A DNA stretch of 64,000 bases from Aptenodytes patagonicus (Eukaryota > Chordata > Aves > Sphenisciformes > Spheniscidae). Both the position numbers and the translations under genes were made by a program. The stretch is from the NCBI RefSeq assembly GCF_965638725.1, contig NC_134962.1, forward strand, positions 813,501-877,500. The letters run 5' to 3'. Below are positions 26,501-38,379 of the stretch, piece after piece. The notes beneath the pieces were generated by a model. It saw only the letters and a list, made by a program, of their open reading frames with translations, was not told the origin of the DNA and did not search any database. Each line of letters begins with the position of its first letter. The stretch's first letter is position 1.

Positions 26501-28371
26501 CCTGGGCTGTGCCGCTCACACAAAGCCACTGCTCAAGGGGTGGGCAAGTCAGAGGCCATTTAGGCCAGAAATGGCAAAATACACCAAGTTTTCTCAGTTA
26601 TTTTCCTGTTTTAGTTATTTTCCAGTCTTATTAGAAGCTTTGTTCTAGTTGCCTTATTATTGCTTGTGCTTGTGCTTCTGCTTGGTGCTGGGCTTAAAAT
26701 AAGAGTTAAAATGGGACGGTTGCAAACAAGTGAGCATTGCTTTGGCAGTGGTGGCACCAGCTCCGCAGGGCCAACGTGTGGTTCTGTGGACCCTCTGCGG
26801 GCAAGTGCCTTTCAACTACTGTTTCCTTTAACTTTCCTTGTGTAGCAGCCAGCAATGCAAACCTGGTGGGACTTCCAAGCAGCATTTATCTCAAAGCATC
26901 AGCTCCAAACGAGGTCTGAGCATCTACTGAAGCATCACCATTGCTCCCCCCCCAAACAGATCTGAGGTTGCCCCCCTGCAAGGAGCCCGGACGGTGCTGT
27001 CCTTACCCGGTGAGCCCCTGGACCGTGCTGAGCAAGCCGCCTTCCCCGAGGACGCCGAGCAGGCCGCCGCCTCCCAGCAGCCCTCCGTTGCCCAGAAGCC
27101 CTCCTCTGCCAAGAAGGCCACTGGAGCCACCGAGGATCCCTGCTGTGCTGAGGAGACCTCCGTCACCGAGCAGACCTCCTTGTCCCAACACTCCTCCAGC
27201 AACCCCTGTGGGGATGTCTCCCCTGGGGACATCGCCACCAGGTGCCAGCCAGCCTCTGGCAGGGTTTCTGGGGCTCCCCCCATAAGCACTTCCACCAGCC
27301 CCTCCACCCAGCAAGGCACCACCAGCATCGCCCCCTCCACCAAGCAGACCACCAGTCAGCCCCCCCAGCAGCCCTCCGCCACCCAGCAAACCACCAGTAA
27401 TACCACCAAGCAGACCACCACCACCACCAAGGAGACCTCCTCCGAGGCCACGCAACAGGTCCCCACTTTCATCTGTGCTGGGACGTCCGCTGCCGAGCGG
27501 CACCTCTCCGAGGCCACCTTGGAGGGCGTTGCCTTGCCTGAGCGAGCCTGTAAGAGCTGGAAACATCGCCCGCCATCAGCCTGCGAGGCAGAGCTGCCTC
27601 CCCGGCCACCGCTGCAGCCTCTGTGCAGGGACCAGCAGGCAGCTGCCAGCCTCCTGCCCGCACCTTTACTCATTGTGCTCCTCAAGCATGGGTTGTTGAG
27701 GGGTTTGTGCTCTCCATTACCATCGCTGCCTACCCCAGTCCCTAACTATCTGCTGTCAGTTTTTCCCATATATGATGCAACGGAAAAAGGGCTTTGGGAT
27801 CCAGGACAGGAGGCACCATGTTAAGACCTCTGTAAAGAAGCTCAGGGGAATTTGTCTGCAGCTGCACCAGTAAGACAGCAAACGGTGTGGCACAGTCACA
27901 GGGGTTGGGCACTGATAAAGCCTAAATGTGAGATAGTTGAGGTGCCATGTGGCTTGTACCTCCTGAGCAATGGCTCACACCTCCTGAGAGGTGCAGGCTC
28001 CCAGGAGGAGCAATCCCCAACACGAGCAATGTCTCTCTCCTTTTAGGAGCCTGGCCAGTTGAAATTTTAATTACAAAAAAATGACTCCAGGGTCAGTTTG
28101 GAGGGGGAGGTTTGCACACAAGCCTCATACTCTTCCCCTTCCATGAGCAATTCCCCTCCCTTCCCTGGCTGATCAGGCTGTGCTGGTACCACGGCATCAA
28201 CCCTCAAGGACCACCGTTGGTTCCTGTTTCCCAGGGTCCCACTAGGAGGAGGCAGAGTGACTCACCATCACTTAAAACATCTTTATTGAGCCTGAGGACG
28301 GCATCTTTTTGCTCGCTTAGTGATGGGGTCAGCAGGGCATACAAGAGGGCAATGCCCAGAGCCGGTGGCAT
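20544..28371 (-). CDS. BPIFB4: BPIFB4, long PLUNC (two BPI domains, GLL-rich N-terminal extension)
   Basis: Predicted secreted two-domain BPI-fold protein of 607 residues; human BPIFB4 is about 614. The signal peptide starts [14 protein letters not shown] and is followed by VLRLNKDVL. About 180 residues of GLLGGGG repeats end in [17 protein letters not shown], nearly as in human. BPI domain 1 carries [33 protein letters not shown] and RCDTILGG, and [19 protein letters not shown] with the second Cys. The linker region has GGLVDYPLG. Domain 2 carries [50 protein letters not shown] and the end DLIVLSA (human DLLVLSA). All fifteen coding exons are in phase with canonical donors. Orthology is the safest call in the window after TENP. 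In human this protein is known from airway and oral mucosa; its ligand is uncertain. Confidence 0.93.
23193..23332. repeat. 35-bp tandem repeat, four copies, in a BPIFB4 intron
   Basis: Four almost perfect copies of a 35-bp unit (GGCTTTTACCACATGG then TCTCTCACTCACATTTTTT) lie in the intron between exons 8 and 9. On the minus strand each unit holds GTGAGTGAGAGA, which resembles a splice donor. Confidence 0.95.
27007..27547 (-). repeat. BPIFB4: GLL-repeat coding exon of BPIFB4
   Basis: This 541-bp exon encodes [12 protein letters not shown]-type repeats in two blocks. Between them is a less repetitive segment with [12 protein letters not shown], matching human BPIFB4 GEIPPGVATG. The upstream part has EVPLGSG, as human has EVPLGVG. 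The acceptor is taken at 27547; an in-frame alternative at 27556 would add three residues. Confidence 0.88.
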
Positions 28372-29303
28372 GGTGTCTTCTGCTCGGCTGGGAGCGCTGT
28401 GGGTGCTGGCAGGACCTGGGGAAGGACAATGGGAAAAGAGTGAGAATAGGCTGGGTGACCCCCTGGAGACAAAATGGAGTTGGATATTTCGAGCTGTGTG
28501 AAAATTTTTCAGTTAATAGAAAACGTGAGCTTTAGGAGGACCAAAACTCTTCACGAGTTAGAGCCACATTTGGCAAATAGATCTGGACACACACAAAAGG
28601 GGGTGAAGAGGGAGGGTGTCCGTACGCACATCTGCAGGGACTTTTTCCAGCCAGCTTCTGCACAACCCCAGCACCTGTTTGCTTATTCCTATTTATGGGC
28701 ACCCCGGGCAACCTGCCCCTTTCCATCCCCGGTCGCCGTGACATAGTTTTAAACTTACAGTATGAAATCATTACTCATAACCTATAGACTGCACTGAGCT
28801 CCCCTCGCTAACAACTGCCCTGTGAGTGGGCATGCAAATTAATGCTCCAATTATACAAGCAACTCACATTTGGAATAAAGCCTTTCTTTTTAAAATGGCA
28901 TGTTTTAATCTTATAACAATAAAAATAATAACCTTAAGAGGATATTGCAACACAAAAAAATCCCTAGGTTTTGTGTCAAATGAATGTTTTTTTCCTCACA
29001 GAAGTGTGAGAAGTGTTTTCATTTTACTATAGCAACCTTCTTTTCTGATTTTTTTAGGCTACTCACTAAATATAAACTAGAATTACCTACTTGCATTTCT
29101 ACCATTATTGGTATTTTTCCCATGTTTTTTTTCTTGCTCACCAGAGTATATTGTAAGGCCCATAGGTGAAATGGTGGCTCTGTCCCCCCAAACTTACAAC
29201 ACCCCGCACCACTATTTTGACCATATTTACCTGGTCTTATCCCGAATTTCGAAGCCTGGCTTTGGTCTTCAGTGCTCGGCTCTTGGTCAAGAGGAGACCT
29301 TAC

Positions 29304-29357
29304 AGCTGTCCAAAGGCACCTCTGCTTTAACATGTAGGAACAGTGGGTCCTTATATA
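29304..29357 (-). promoter_or_regulatory. BPIFB4: BPIFB4 TATA promoter and non-coding first exon
   Basis: CTATATAAGG on the minus strand (TATATAAG at 29357-29350) lies about 25-30 bases before a short exon ending ...TTTGGACAGCT followed by GTAAGG at 29303. The next exon starts at 28415 and holds the ATG at 28371. The transcription start is inferred near 29327. Confidence 0.65.
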
Positions 29358-30515
29358 GTGAAGCTGATGTGGAAAAAGTGGAAAGATGCCTAAATTGTAA
29401 AAGCTGGGATAGTGGATCGAGTGTATAAAGCATCATTTGTGGTTTTAATATATTCCAACACAAATGAAGATTTGTAAAACAGGGAAAAGCATTGAGCAAC
29501 AGGTTATTGGATGCCCGGTTATCAGCCAGCGCTGTTACCCAAGAGCCCAGAGCTAATGCAAAGGAGAAGGAGCCTGAGACTCTGTGGACCGCAGCACGTG
29601 AAGCTGCTGCTGACCTCAAAAGAGCCGTGCTGGAAGATCAGCTTATTCCAGGCAAATCCCCACTAACACTTGCACTCAGGCTGTCACACACAAATGACTG
29701 TATCGGGGTAATTTTTCAAGTTTCCAGTGAGGCTCCAGAAAAGCGTTGGGAGATTTTTATCTCCTTTAGTGCTCAACCCTAGGAGCAGTTCCTGAGGATC
29801 ATCCCACCCGTCCCCGCAGCCACCAGCCGCTTCCCGGCAGACAGTATTTCTGCAGCCTTGGAAAAGCCCCTGTGCGGTGGGACATGCTGATCCACGTCAG
29901 CTCCAGACCATAAGGGTGCTTTTGTACTCGTGTTCTCAACACTTAATAGCTTTGTGAGATAAAATGTGCTGCTAACAACCCAGTGCATCTTACACAATAA
30001 GGGGATAATATGCTCCTAGACAAAGCAGTACGGAGGTGTAAGCTGTTTATCTGTGCCTGGCTCCATACAGAGCCTTGCACAGCAAGCACTGCTGGGCTCC
30101 ATGTGGGACATGGTGCAAACGAGCCCCCCGGCAAGGAGCTGTTCCCCCCGCAGCCGCTGCGATGAGGCCTTCAAATGAGTCGGAAATATCAGCAAGCACT
30201 TTGCTAAATCTGCACCGTCGTTGCATTGCGAACACCTCCTCTGCTCCCCATCAGTCTGGCACGAGCAGCACCCAGTGCTGCTCCAGCCAGGCAGGGTGAT
30301 GGGCTGCAGCAGGGCACCCACGTGCACCAAACCCCAGCTCCCGTGTGAGGCTGACCTTCAAAAACGCTTTCTGTAAGGTAGTGGCTTGTTCCTTATAGGT
30401 ACAACCTCCTCTTCGAGCTGCACTGCCTGTCCATGGGCCATATGGCATAGGGGCACAGCCAGAAACCCACAGCAAATAAACATTTAGAGAGAGAAATACT
30501 GAGGCAGTGAAAGAT

Positions 30516-30521
30516 TTTATT
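30516..30521 (-). terminator. BPIFB3 poly(A) signal
   Basis: AATAAA on the minus strand, about 320 bases beyond the BPIFB3 stop codon and about 1.15 kb before the BPIFB4 promoter. The genes are closely packed, all reading the same way. Confidence 0.65.
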
Positions 30522-30838
30522 GAAAGAGGAATAGGAGAGCAACCTTATGCCTGAAGAAGAGCTCTGCTTCTCGACCATGGATGTTAAAACTGGCCACAGA
30601 AAATCCTCCCTAACATCCACCAGCTGAGCAGCTTTCCCTACACCGATGCCAGGCTACGCCAGGACCGGCCGACCAGAGACGGTTGCTTGTCCCCCTCGGG
30701 CCACGGCGATAACACAGGGCAGTGCTCAAGGGAAAATGAAGACGGAGACAGCAGAGACGAGCAGGGCTCTGGGACTTGCGGCGCGTTCCCTGCCTCAGAT
30801 GGCGAGCAGGGTCGAGGATCCTCCTGAGCAGGATCTTT

Positions 30839-33800
30839 TTAGACTGGTCTGGTCAGGAGAGTCGTCTGCCTGGAAGAAGCAGCACAAAAACTATTCAGTT
30901 TTCTCATTCAGACTTTCACCAGCTTTTCCCTATATCCCAGGTGATGTTTTCCTGTGGGTCCATGCAGGCAGAGGGACCTCCTGGAAACTGGGAGCAGCCC
31001 ACGGGAGATGGGCTGGCCGGGGTGGTGTGGGTCTCATCCCCTGGCTCCCCAGGAAAGCAGCGCTGTGGGAAATGTGATCCTTACGTCGGTGATGTCAATG
31101 TTGGCATTCCTGAGGCTGGTGTTGAGAATGTTGGGCAGAGGGACCGACACGTGCAAGGCATCTGCAAAAGCAAGTGAAAGCATCTCATCATGGGGGGAAA
31201 CCCCAAACGCAGGCAGCGAGGGAAGGGGGAGAGCCCTAAATCCAGTTGAGTTTGAGAGAAGAGGGGACCCAGACCCCGGCCGTACCATTAATGGCAGGTA
31301 CGTATGCAGCCTCAAGGACTTGCTTGAGCCATCCTACAAGCTGGGAGACCTGCAGGGGAAGAAGACATGTCAGTATCAGAAGAAGAGAGCAATGGTTATT
31401 GGGATGAAAACAGCAATGTCAGGCTTATCAATTAAGTTCTGTCACTGCAGGATGCTCAGAACTATGAAACACAAAGTCTGGGAAGCTTCCTTCGTGAAAC
31501 TCTTCCAGGACTGAGGGTGGGGGAATACACAGGGACATGGTCTTTGGGTAATTTCTTCTTAATTATTCCTCCCTCCTTCCCAGCACCCCCAGTGCGATGC
31601 CAACAAGTGAACATATACATCAAAGTGTCACTGCTATAGGGCATAGGGGATCGACAGGGAGGACAACAATTAGCCTCTGCCAAGAGAAGAAGAAACATGA
31701 AGACTGAAGAAGAATTGGCATTTTGGTTCTCCTTCCCTACACAGAGCCTTTGGCCACCACATCGCTCGCTGCAGCGCCTCGATCCAAAGCAATGTGCACT
31801 TACACTGAGAGGGTCGAGTCCCAGGGGTGTCTGTGTCATGTTGATGCTACAGAAGATAAAAACAAGGCAGAGTCGGGGTGCATCGGGTGCAGCCCTCCTC
31901 CAGTTTTCCAAATGCTGCTCAGACCCTTTCTTGGTCCAGAATTTGTCTCACCCACATAAAGATACAAGGATTTTGAAAATAGGGCAACTTTTTTACAACT
32001 CTCTCATCACTTCAGACATGCACTTGGTCTGAGGCTGGGGCTGGGAGAAGGCAGGAAAGCTCAAGCAGCCCTTTACGTCTCTACCACATCTACATCGCAC
32101 GCCCCGATCGCTACCACCAGCCCTATCTTGTGGGGCTGCTGGGAGCATCCCCAGGCAGAGCCCCCTCCCTGCCCGCAGCGACCGCAAAGCTCGGCTCTAC
32201 CTGTCGAGAGTCAGAGAGGTCTGCAGTTTACCATCAGAGACCGATGGGATGACGTTCAGAACGATGTCCTGAAATTGGAACAACAGAAGAAATTAGTTTA
32301 TTTCCCTGCGTAGCTCCCAAGACTGAAAAGAAAACCCAGAGTATTTGTAAATAACCCATTCCAAGAAAAAACACCTGTCTTTGCCTAGAAATTACATTTT
32401 TTTGATGGATGGCATCATGTATCTCTCTCCCCAGGGTTCACACTTCCTGTCTTTATTTTTAATTATTCCTTAAACATTTGACTTGCACTTGGTTACGAGC
32501 GTTTTAAAAGGACTGGGCACCACTGCTTTTAAGATGTACTGAATTCAAAAGTACAAGCACTGCACAGCTAAGGGCAGGACAAGCTGCGGGGATGCCAGAG
32601 AACAACCAGACTCACCCCTTGCCCTGTTTCGGAGGTTTTGTTCACTGGGAGCACACTCACCGTGTCGAGGGAGAAGAGGAGCTTCTGGGAGGACTTCAGG
32701 AGGGGACTGAAGACATCGATGGAGGCTTTGAGGGTGGCAGTGGCTCTTCTGCCTTTCATGGCCACCACTGGCTCGTTGGCCACCCGCACGCGCAGCTCCA
32801 GCGGCAGAGAGCCGGGGAAGATCTTGGCGAGCTGTACGGGGCAGGGGGAGGTCAGGGCAAGGGGGTCTTTGCGTGGCCAGGGCAGGTGGTGGGGTTGGAG
32901 ATCAGTGCACACGAAGGAGGCGGCTGACCTGGGGGATGAGCGGGAGAAGGGCAGCCGTGGACAGCGAGATGCTATTGGGCACCTGCAGGAACAGCACCAG
33001 CAGTGTCGGCGGCCGGGAGGGTTTGTGCAAAGCCCACACTGGGCTCGGCTGGACCCCACAAACGAATACAAGCACGTGGCGGCGAGCACCCTTGGGTCAC
33101 CGAAGAGTGACCAGGACCCCGACCTGGCCCTGGAGAGGGGCGTCGCGACCCACCATCGAGTTGGTGATGCTGAGGTTGAAGGCTCCCTGCCCCTGGGCTG
33201 TCTCCAGCAGGATGCCGAGGGCGCGCTGGGAGAGGCTGAGCTGTGGCGGGCGGCCGGTGGCCAGCAGCAGGGTGGCAGCAAGCGGCGGTCCCTGCGTGGA
33301 CGCGTCCACACTGCCCTCCGCATCCCCGACGAGGAGCTGCAGGGGGCAGAGCAGGGGAGGGACACTGGCGGGACTCGGAGGGCTGCGGTCGCACCGGGCA
33401 CCCTGCCCACCCACGGACCTCACGGAGAGGCTCACGCAGGGTTAATTGATGCTTTAATAAACATATGGCTGCTTCAGACTGTCCTAGCACAGGTGAAGGC
33501 GGCATCTGCTACAGCTTTCCCTTTAAAATACCATTGTGTCTCCTGATCAGAAAGACACATTGCCAATATTTTTGACCTGATCATGATCCCTATTAATTAC
33601 ATACCAAACTTTTACAAGCCACTTATAAATGGAACCTGCTTGTGAACACTGACCACTGATCCTGTATGAAATTAAGCTTTCCTGATTAACAACTATGAGA
33701 GTGCTATAATTATGCTTAATTAAGCAGTGTCAAACCAATCTGGCTCATGCTACCCTCAAGGATTAGCAAGTAAAAAAATAAGGTAGAGACCCAGTGGTGG

Positions 33801-36800
33801 CACTAGCACAGACATGGCCGAACCACACTCAGTACCTTCCAGTGAATGCTTTCCTGAAGACAACTGGAATAAGAGGGGCCTTTGACAAATAGCCACCACA
33901 TTCAGATGAATTACCCAAACTCATTAAGTCAAAGGCTTTTGGGCCAGGGGAAGCGGTGGCACTTACGTTTAGATCCAGCTGGATAGCGTCACCACTGATG
34001 ATGGAAAAGGGGGGCAGATCTCCCAGAGCCCCGAGCGGGAGCGCGGCTGTGGGACACAGGGAGGAAAGCTTTTAAGCTGCAATGAGAGGGGGAAGCTCCC
34101 AAATCCCGTGTCCCAGGAGATATCAGAACCAACGGTGACTCCTGCTCACAGCGTTCCCAGGTGGACAAGTTGCTAGAGAGCACTATTTTGCAGCAAAAAT
34201 GTTGTTTCTAAAAGCAACAGTTCTTGAAGTGGCTTTCTGCAGGAAAAATTGTCTGCTGCTGCTCTGGGGCAAGGGAAATTGAATGTTGTGCTTGAGCTGA
34301 GAGTTGTGTTTTTAGGAAGTTGTTAAAATATTTCTATTTACCCAATGTAAAAAAAACAACCAACCCTAAGTGCAGAGGGTCACACAGGAGCAGAGGAAAA
34401 GGAGGGCGCCAGCACTTACAGGTCCTGGAGCCGAGCAGAGTGCTCACCACGTTGAGCCTGGTGTTGACAATGTCGCACCCCTGGGGAGGCAGGGGAATGT
34501 TAGAGTCCTGGGACCCGCAGCACCAGTGGATGTGCACTGCATTCACATGACTAGTTAAGACTGATAAAGCCCTTCCCTGGCTCTGCTGGGGTTGCACAGC
34601 GCGGGCAGGAGCCGCTGCTGGGCAGGCTTTGGTGGGACACCCTGTTACTGCAGCGCTCAGCATCAGGCAGGCAAGCGGCCCCTCTAAGCCAGGGTGGGTT
34701 TAACCTCCCAGGCAAGACTTACTCACTGTGACCACTAAACCAGCACGCGTCTCAGAAAACTGTTTGCCGGCGGAGCCTGGCACAGGCGAGGGTGCCGACG
34801 AGGTGCCGGTGCCCGCTGGCGGGGAGGACGGGCTGGCCAACCTGGCCGAGCCCACAGCTGTGCAAACAGCTGCGTCCGCGGGGGCGGCCTGGCCCGCTGC
34901 CCGCTCTGCCCGCGCTGCCTACTTGTGCTGCCTGCCCGTGCTGCCCGCCCGCCCGCCCAGCACCGTGCTGATGGCTCGCATGAAGATCGCTTAGCAGACT
35001 TACCGCCTCACGCAGGACATCACTAAGGAGGCGTTTCAAAGGCTGATCCAGAAGTGGCACTTTGGGTCTGGGTAACAGGAAAATAGGAAATAAAAAGTGA
35101 CGTAGATTAATGGCTGGAAAATAAAAGTACTTCACACGAGAAATAATGAGGCCTTGCTTGCACTCTCCAGGCCCATATTCAGTGCCAAAATATTACCAAA
35201 ACCCAGCCCTCTGAATCTGGCCCCGTGCTAGGTTCCCAGCACAACCCAGAAATATTCTTTCTTGAGCCCAAATTTTAAAAGAAAGGTCGGCAGTTCCCCT
35301 CCAAGGTCGGCAGCCGGGTAGTTCAGTCTCCAAGGCGTCAGGCACAAAAGCACTACCTTCAATGGCCAACAGCACCAAGGTTTCCCACTGCCGCAGGGGC
35401 CACGTGCTGGCCATGAGCACCCGGCTCACGTGGGTGCTGAGCTCACATGGATGCTATCTCACACTGTTGCCTACCTCACACGGATGTTTATGTCAAAAGT
35501 CTTGCAGTCTTTATTGTCCTGGAGAGCCGCCCGCTTGTCCTGGATGAGCATGACGACATCTGCTTCCACCTGCACGCAGAGCGCCCTGCCCAGTGCACTG
35601 CACAGGGGGAAACACAACACGTGGCTCAGGAAATTTGCTGGCTATCTACTTTCCGAAGAGATGGTGACCCCCTGGCCCTGAGCCATGCCCCTGATGGACA
35701 CGCTGTACCTGGTGCTCTCGACCAGCAGCTGGGTGTTGAAGCCCACCTGGTGCCCAAAGCCTGGCAGGGAGCGCAGACTTATTTTGGGGAGGGTGTTGTT
35801 TACAATTTTTGCCCTGGATGGTTGAAACAAGGAAAAGACGGTAAGTAGCACATTTGTACAGCGGATGCCCTGTCCCCTCAGCCCCCAGTGCTACAGGTGA
35901 CTGCAGAGCCATGGTCTTGGGGTCCTCTCCGCTCTGCGTCAGCAGGCATCCCTACCACCCAGGAGCAACTTGTGGCACATACAAGGCACGCTTCCATGGC
36001 AAGCACACACAAGAAACTCCCAACAGCTGAACCCTCATTTATGAACCTGCCCCAGGAGTGGAAAGAGAGGGCCCCGTGTGTTCAGACATCAGGCTCCAAA
36101 CCAGACCCTCCTTTCCCCAGCGTGGCCCCAATGCACCGAGGGCTGTTCAGGGACACCCGTCTCCCACGCTCACTTACCCTGTGAGATCTCCACTGTTTCC
36201 ACCAAGAAGATTGCCAACGAGACCATCTTTGCCAAGGAGACCATCTTTGCCAATGAGAATATCAATGACAGCATCAAAGAGACCATCAACAAGACCATCT
36301 TTGTCAAGGAGACCACCAAGGACACCATCTCTGCCAAGGAGACCACCAAGGACACCATCTCTGTCAAGGAGAGTGTCAACGACACCATCTCTGCCAAGGA
36401 GACCACCAAGGACACCATCTCTGCCAAGGAGACCACCAAGGACACCATCTCTGTCAAGGAGACCACCAAGGACACCATCTCTGTCAAGGAGAGTGTCAAT
36501 GACACCATCTCTGCCAAGGAGACCACCAAGGACACCATCTCTACCAAGGAGACCACCAAGGACACCATCTCTGTCAAGGAGAGTGTCAACGACACCATCT
36601 CCACCAAGGAGACTGCCAACAGCACCATCTCCCCCAAGGAGACCACCAAGGACACCATCTCCACCAAGGAGACTGCCAAGAGGACTATCTTTTTCAAGGA
36701 GACCACTAAGCAGATTGCCGCCAAGGACACCACCTTGAAGCTTCTGGAGGTCACGTTTGGCTAGTGAATCTGCAATATCTGAAAAAAAGGATGAGAGGTC

Positions 36801-37187
36801 ACTGTGAGCTATGTGGACTCAGCACACAAGCATGCTGTGTCAGCCTGGCTGTTCCTTCCCCTCCACTGTCCCTCTATTTCCCTCTTTATACAATAGGGGT
36901 GGTGGCACCAGCGACTGTAAAGTATCTGAAGTGCCATCTCCAAAGTGCTTTATAAATGCAAATTATCAGCATTGCCACTACTGCTGAAATAATCTGGACC
37001 AGCTTCTGATTTTCTGAGCATGTTCAAGAGACAGAAAGAGCAGAACTGGTCTCAAAAAAAAGACGAATCCTGTCTCTTCCATACACTTACCATCTACATC
37101 CACTTTGGCAACCGAGGACATGATTCCGAGTCCTTGTGAAGGGGTCAGCAGGCTGCAGAGGAGGAAAACAGCCCAGAATGCAGACAT
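30839..37187 (-). CDS. BPIFB3: BPIFB3-like long PLUNC with a much enlarged GLL-repeat exon
   Basis: Predicted secreted two-domain BPI-fold protein of about 605 residues; human BPIFB3 is about 476. The signal peptide is MSAFWAVFLLCSLLTPSQG, followed by about 200 residues of GVLGGLLGRD repeats. Domain 1 has VNNTLPKISLRSLPGFG, a Cys at KDCKTFD and a second at GCDIVNTRLNVV. The linker and domain 2 carry GAFNLSITN, LPLIPQ, PLELRVRVANEPVV, IDVFSPLL, WLKQVLEAAYVPAIN and VSVPLPNILN. The order BPIFB6-BPIFB3-BPIFB4, the LPG motif and the domain 2 residues favour BPIFB3 over another BPIFB4 copy. Nearly all the extra length over human lies in the repeat exon. The last exon is read as TTLLTRPV and a stop, from the inner AG. 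The outer AG, four bases earlier, gives a longer tail (stop at 30797-30795) that looks less like the family. Confidence 0.85.
36178..36778 (-). repeat. BPIFB3: 30-bp coding minisatellite forming BPIFB3 exon 2
   Basis: After a short unique start (DIADSLAKRDLQKLQ), the exon is a tandem array of about 17 units of 30 bp. Each encodes ten residues, mainly GVLGGLLGRD, with a second type GVVDTLLDRD recurring in a regular pattern. Copies differ by only a few bases over about 36290-36600 and are more diverged toward both ends. That is the usual picture of an array growing by unequal exchange in its middle. The unit is a multiple of three and the frame is open throughout. Confidence 0.92.
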
Positions 37188-38291
37188 CTTCGGTCCTGAT
37201 AACTGTGGAAAGCGATTGCCATCAGTGCAATGCTGGGACAGTGAGCACAAGCTAGTGGAGGAAGGAGAGAGTAAGATGGAGGAAAGAAAAAGGAGGAATG
37301 CCTGTCAGGGAAGACAAAATCAGGGAGGAAGCTGCTGGCACCTCTCCCGCCTCCTCACCACACTGGTGGGCACAGTAAAACTCCTGATGGCGCTTTCCTC
37401 CAGGAGGAACCAGAACTTTAACAACAGTTGCTCCAAAGACCAACTGTCACAGCAGCCAAGTGAAAAGCCAATGTTTGTTCCTGCTTTAATCTCTCAGTGC
37501 CGGTGAGCAATGTCGGTGACTGATCTGGACAATCTGGGGTGCATCTGTTCTGGGTGGGAATTTCTCCGAGAAACAAGATCCTGTATCCCGCACGATGGGA
37601 AAACAGGACATTTCTGACAACGTAATCATCTCTAGTCACAGAAAGAAAAGCAATGGCATTTACACAGGACAAATGCACCAATATATCTAGTAAGGCTAGC
37701 ATCTCCTTGTTTGAATGTCATGATCTCTGCACAAACATCTGAGGCTTCCCTCTGCATAAAAGCACCTTTTGCTAGAATTGTAAGAAGGAGAAAATAATTT
37801 TAAAAGTTTCAGTGTCATTGAAATATTTCTGTGGGACCTACAATTTGAAGTAGTTTGTTTTTTTTTTTTAAAGAACCATAATGAACTTCATTGCCCCAAA
37901 TTTATTTAAATGTAAATAGCACATCAAAAAGGGATCAAAACAAGTGTGAGAGGTCTAATTCATCTTAGGTAAAAATCTATCTCAGATAACAGAGTTATAC
38001 CAAAAATAATTTAAGTGATAATTGTTTATGAAAACCATGAAATACCTTTTCTTCTTCAAGGACTGCAGCTACAATGAACGTGCATGTCTGTTCTTGAGAA
38101 ACTCATAGTGAAAGCCACAGCATATTTTACTTGTCAGAGCATAATTCAAGCAGGCAGGAGGCAAGAATAACAATTTTTGTTAAAAAGCCAATACTCCTAA
38201 ACAAACATTAAGGATTCTTCTTTGGGAAGCATTCAGGTTTGCAGAAGCAGAAGCTAAAAGCACACTTTTTGAGGGATAAGTTTGCTCTTAC

Positions 38292-38376
38292 CTGACCAAG
38301 GTCTTGAGTGCAAGGAGCTCTCTAGCCGATGTCCCTGTCTTCTGAAGATGACCTGCATCAAGCATCCTCATATATA
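38292..38376 (-). promoter_or_regulatory. BPIFB3: BPIFB3 TATA promoter and non-coding first exon
   Basis: CTATATATGAGG on the minus strand (TATATA at 38376-38371) precedes a 5' UTR exon ending ...ACCTTGGTCAG followed by GTAAGA (exon end 38292). The next exon begins at 37202 and holds the ATG at 37187. The start site is inferred near 38343. Confidence 0.65.
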
Positions 38377-38379
38377 GAG

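Larger units (their letters stand above)
20544..28415 (-). other. BPIFB4: Exon map of BPIFB4
   Basis: Coding exons, in transcript order: 28371-28266 (acceptor after 28415), 27547-27007, 26442-26338, 26187-26044, 25382-25322, 24747-24687, 24120-24029, 23672-23460, 23112-23059, 22522-22352, 22169-22102, 21956-21914, 21269-21206, 20768-20692, 20567-20544 (TGA). The summed length is 1824 bases, exactly 608 codons with the stop. Exon 9 was placed at the acceptor before TTTCCTGAG, not at the inner AG, because that restores the family length of 54 bp and the human-like residues FxELPPLTT. Confidence 0.9.
30839..37202 (-). other. BPIFB3: Exon map of BPIFB3
   Basis: Coding exons, in transcript order: 37187-37091 (acceptor after 37202), 36778-36178, 35813-35709, 35597-35475, 35067-35004, 34480-34420, 34046-33967, 33336-33154, 32982-32929, 32831-32661, 32268-32201, 31846-31804, 31349-31286, 31161-31085, 30865-30839 (TAA). 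The summed length is 1818 bases, 606 codons with the stop. All donors are GT and all phases agree. Confidence 0.85.

Noticed and set aside
26994-27824. 276-codon plus-strand open frame
   Set aside because: Antisense to the BPIFB4 GLL exon; open because the repeat lacks stops in that frame.
30795-30869. Longer BPIFB3 last exon starting ADDSPDQ
   Set aside because: The inner AG gives TTLLTRPV and a stop, which aligns with the short hydrophobic ends of family members; kept only as a possibility.
32638-33546. 302-codon plus-strand open frame
   Set aside because: Antisense to BPIFB3 exons 8-10, which are fixed by paralogue lengths, phases and motifs on the minus strand.
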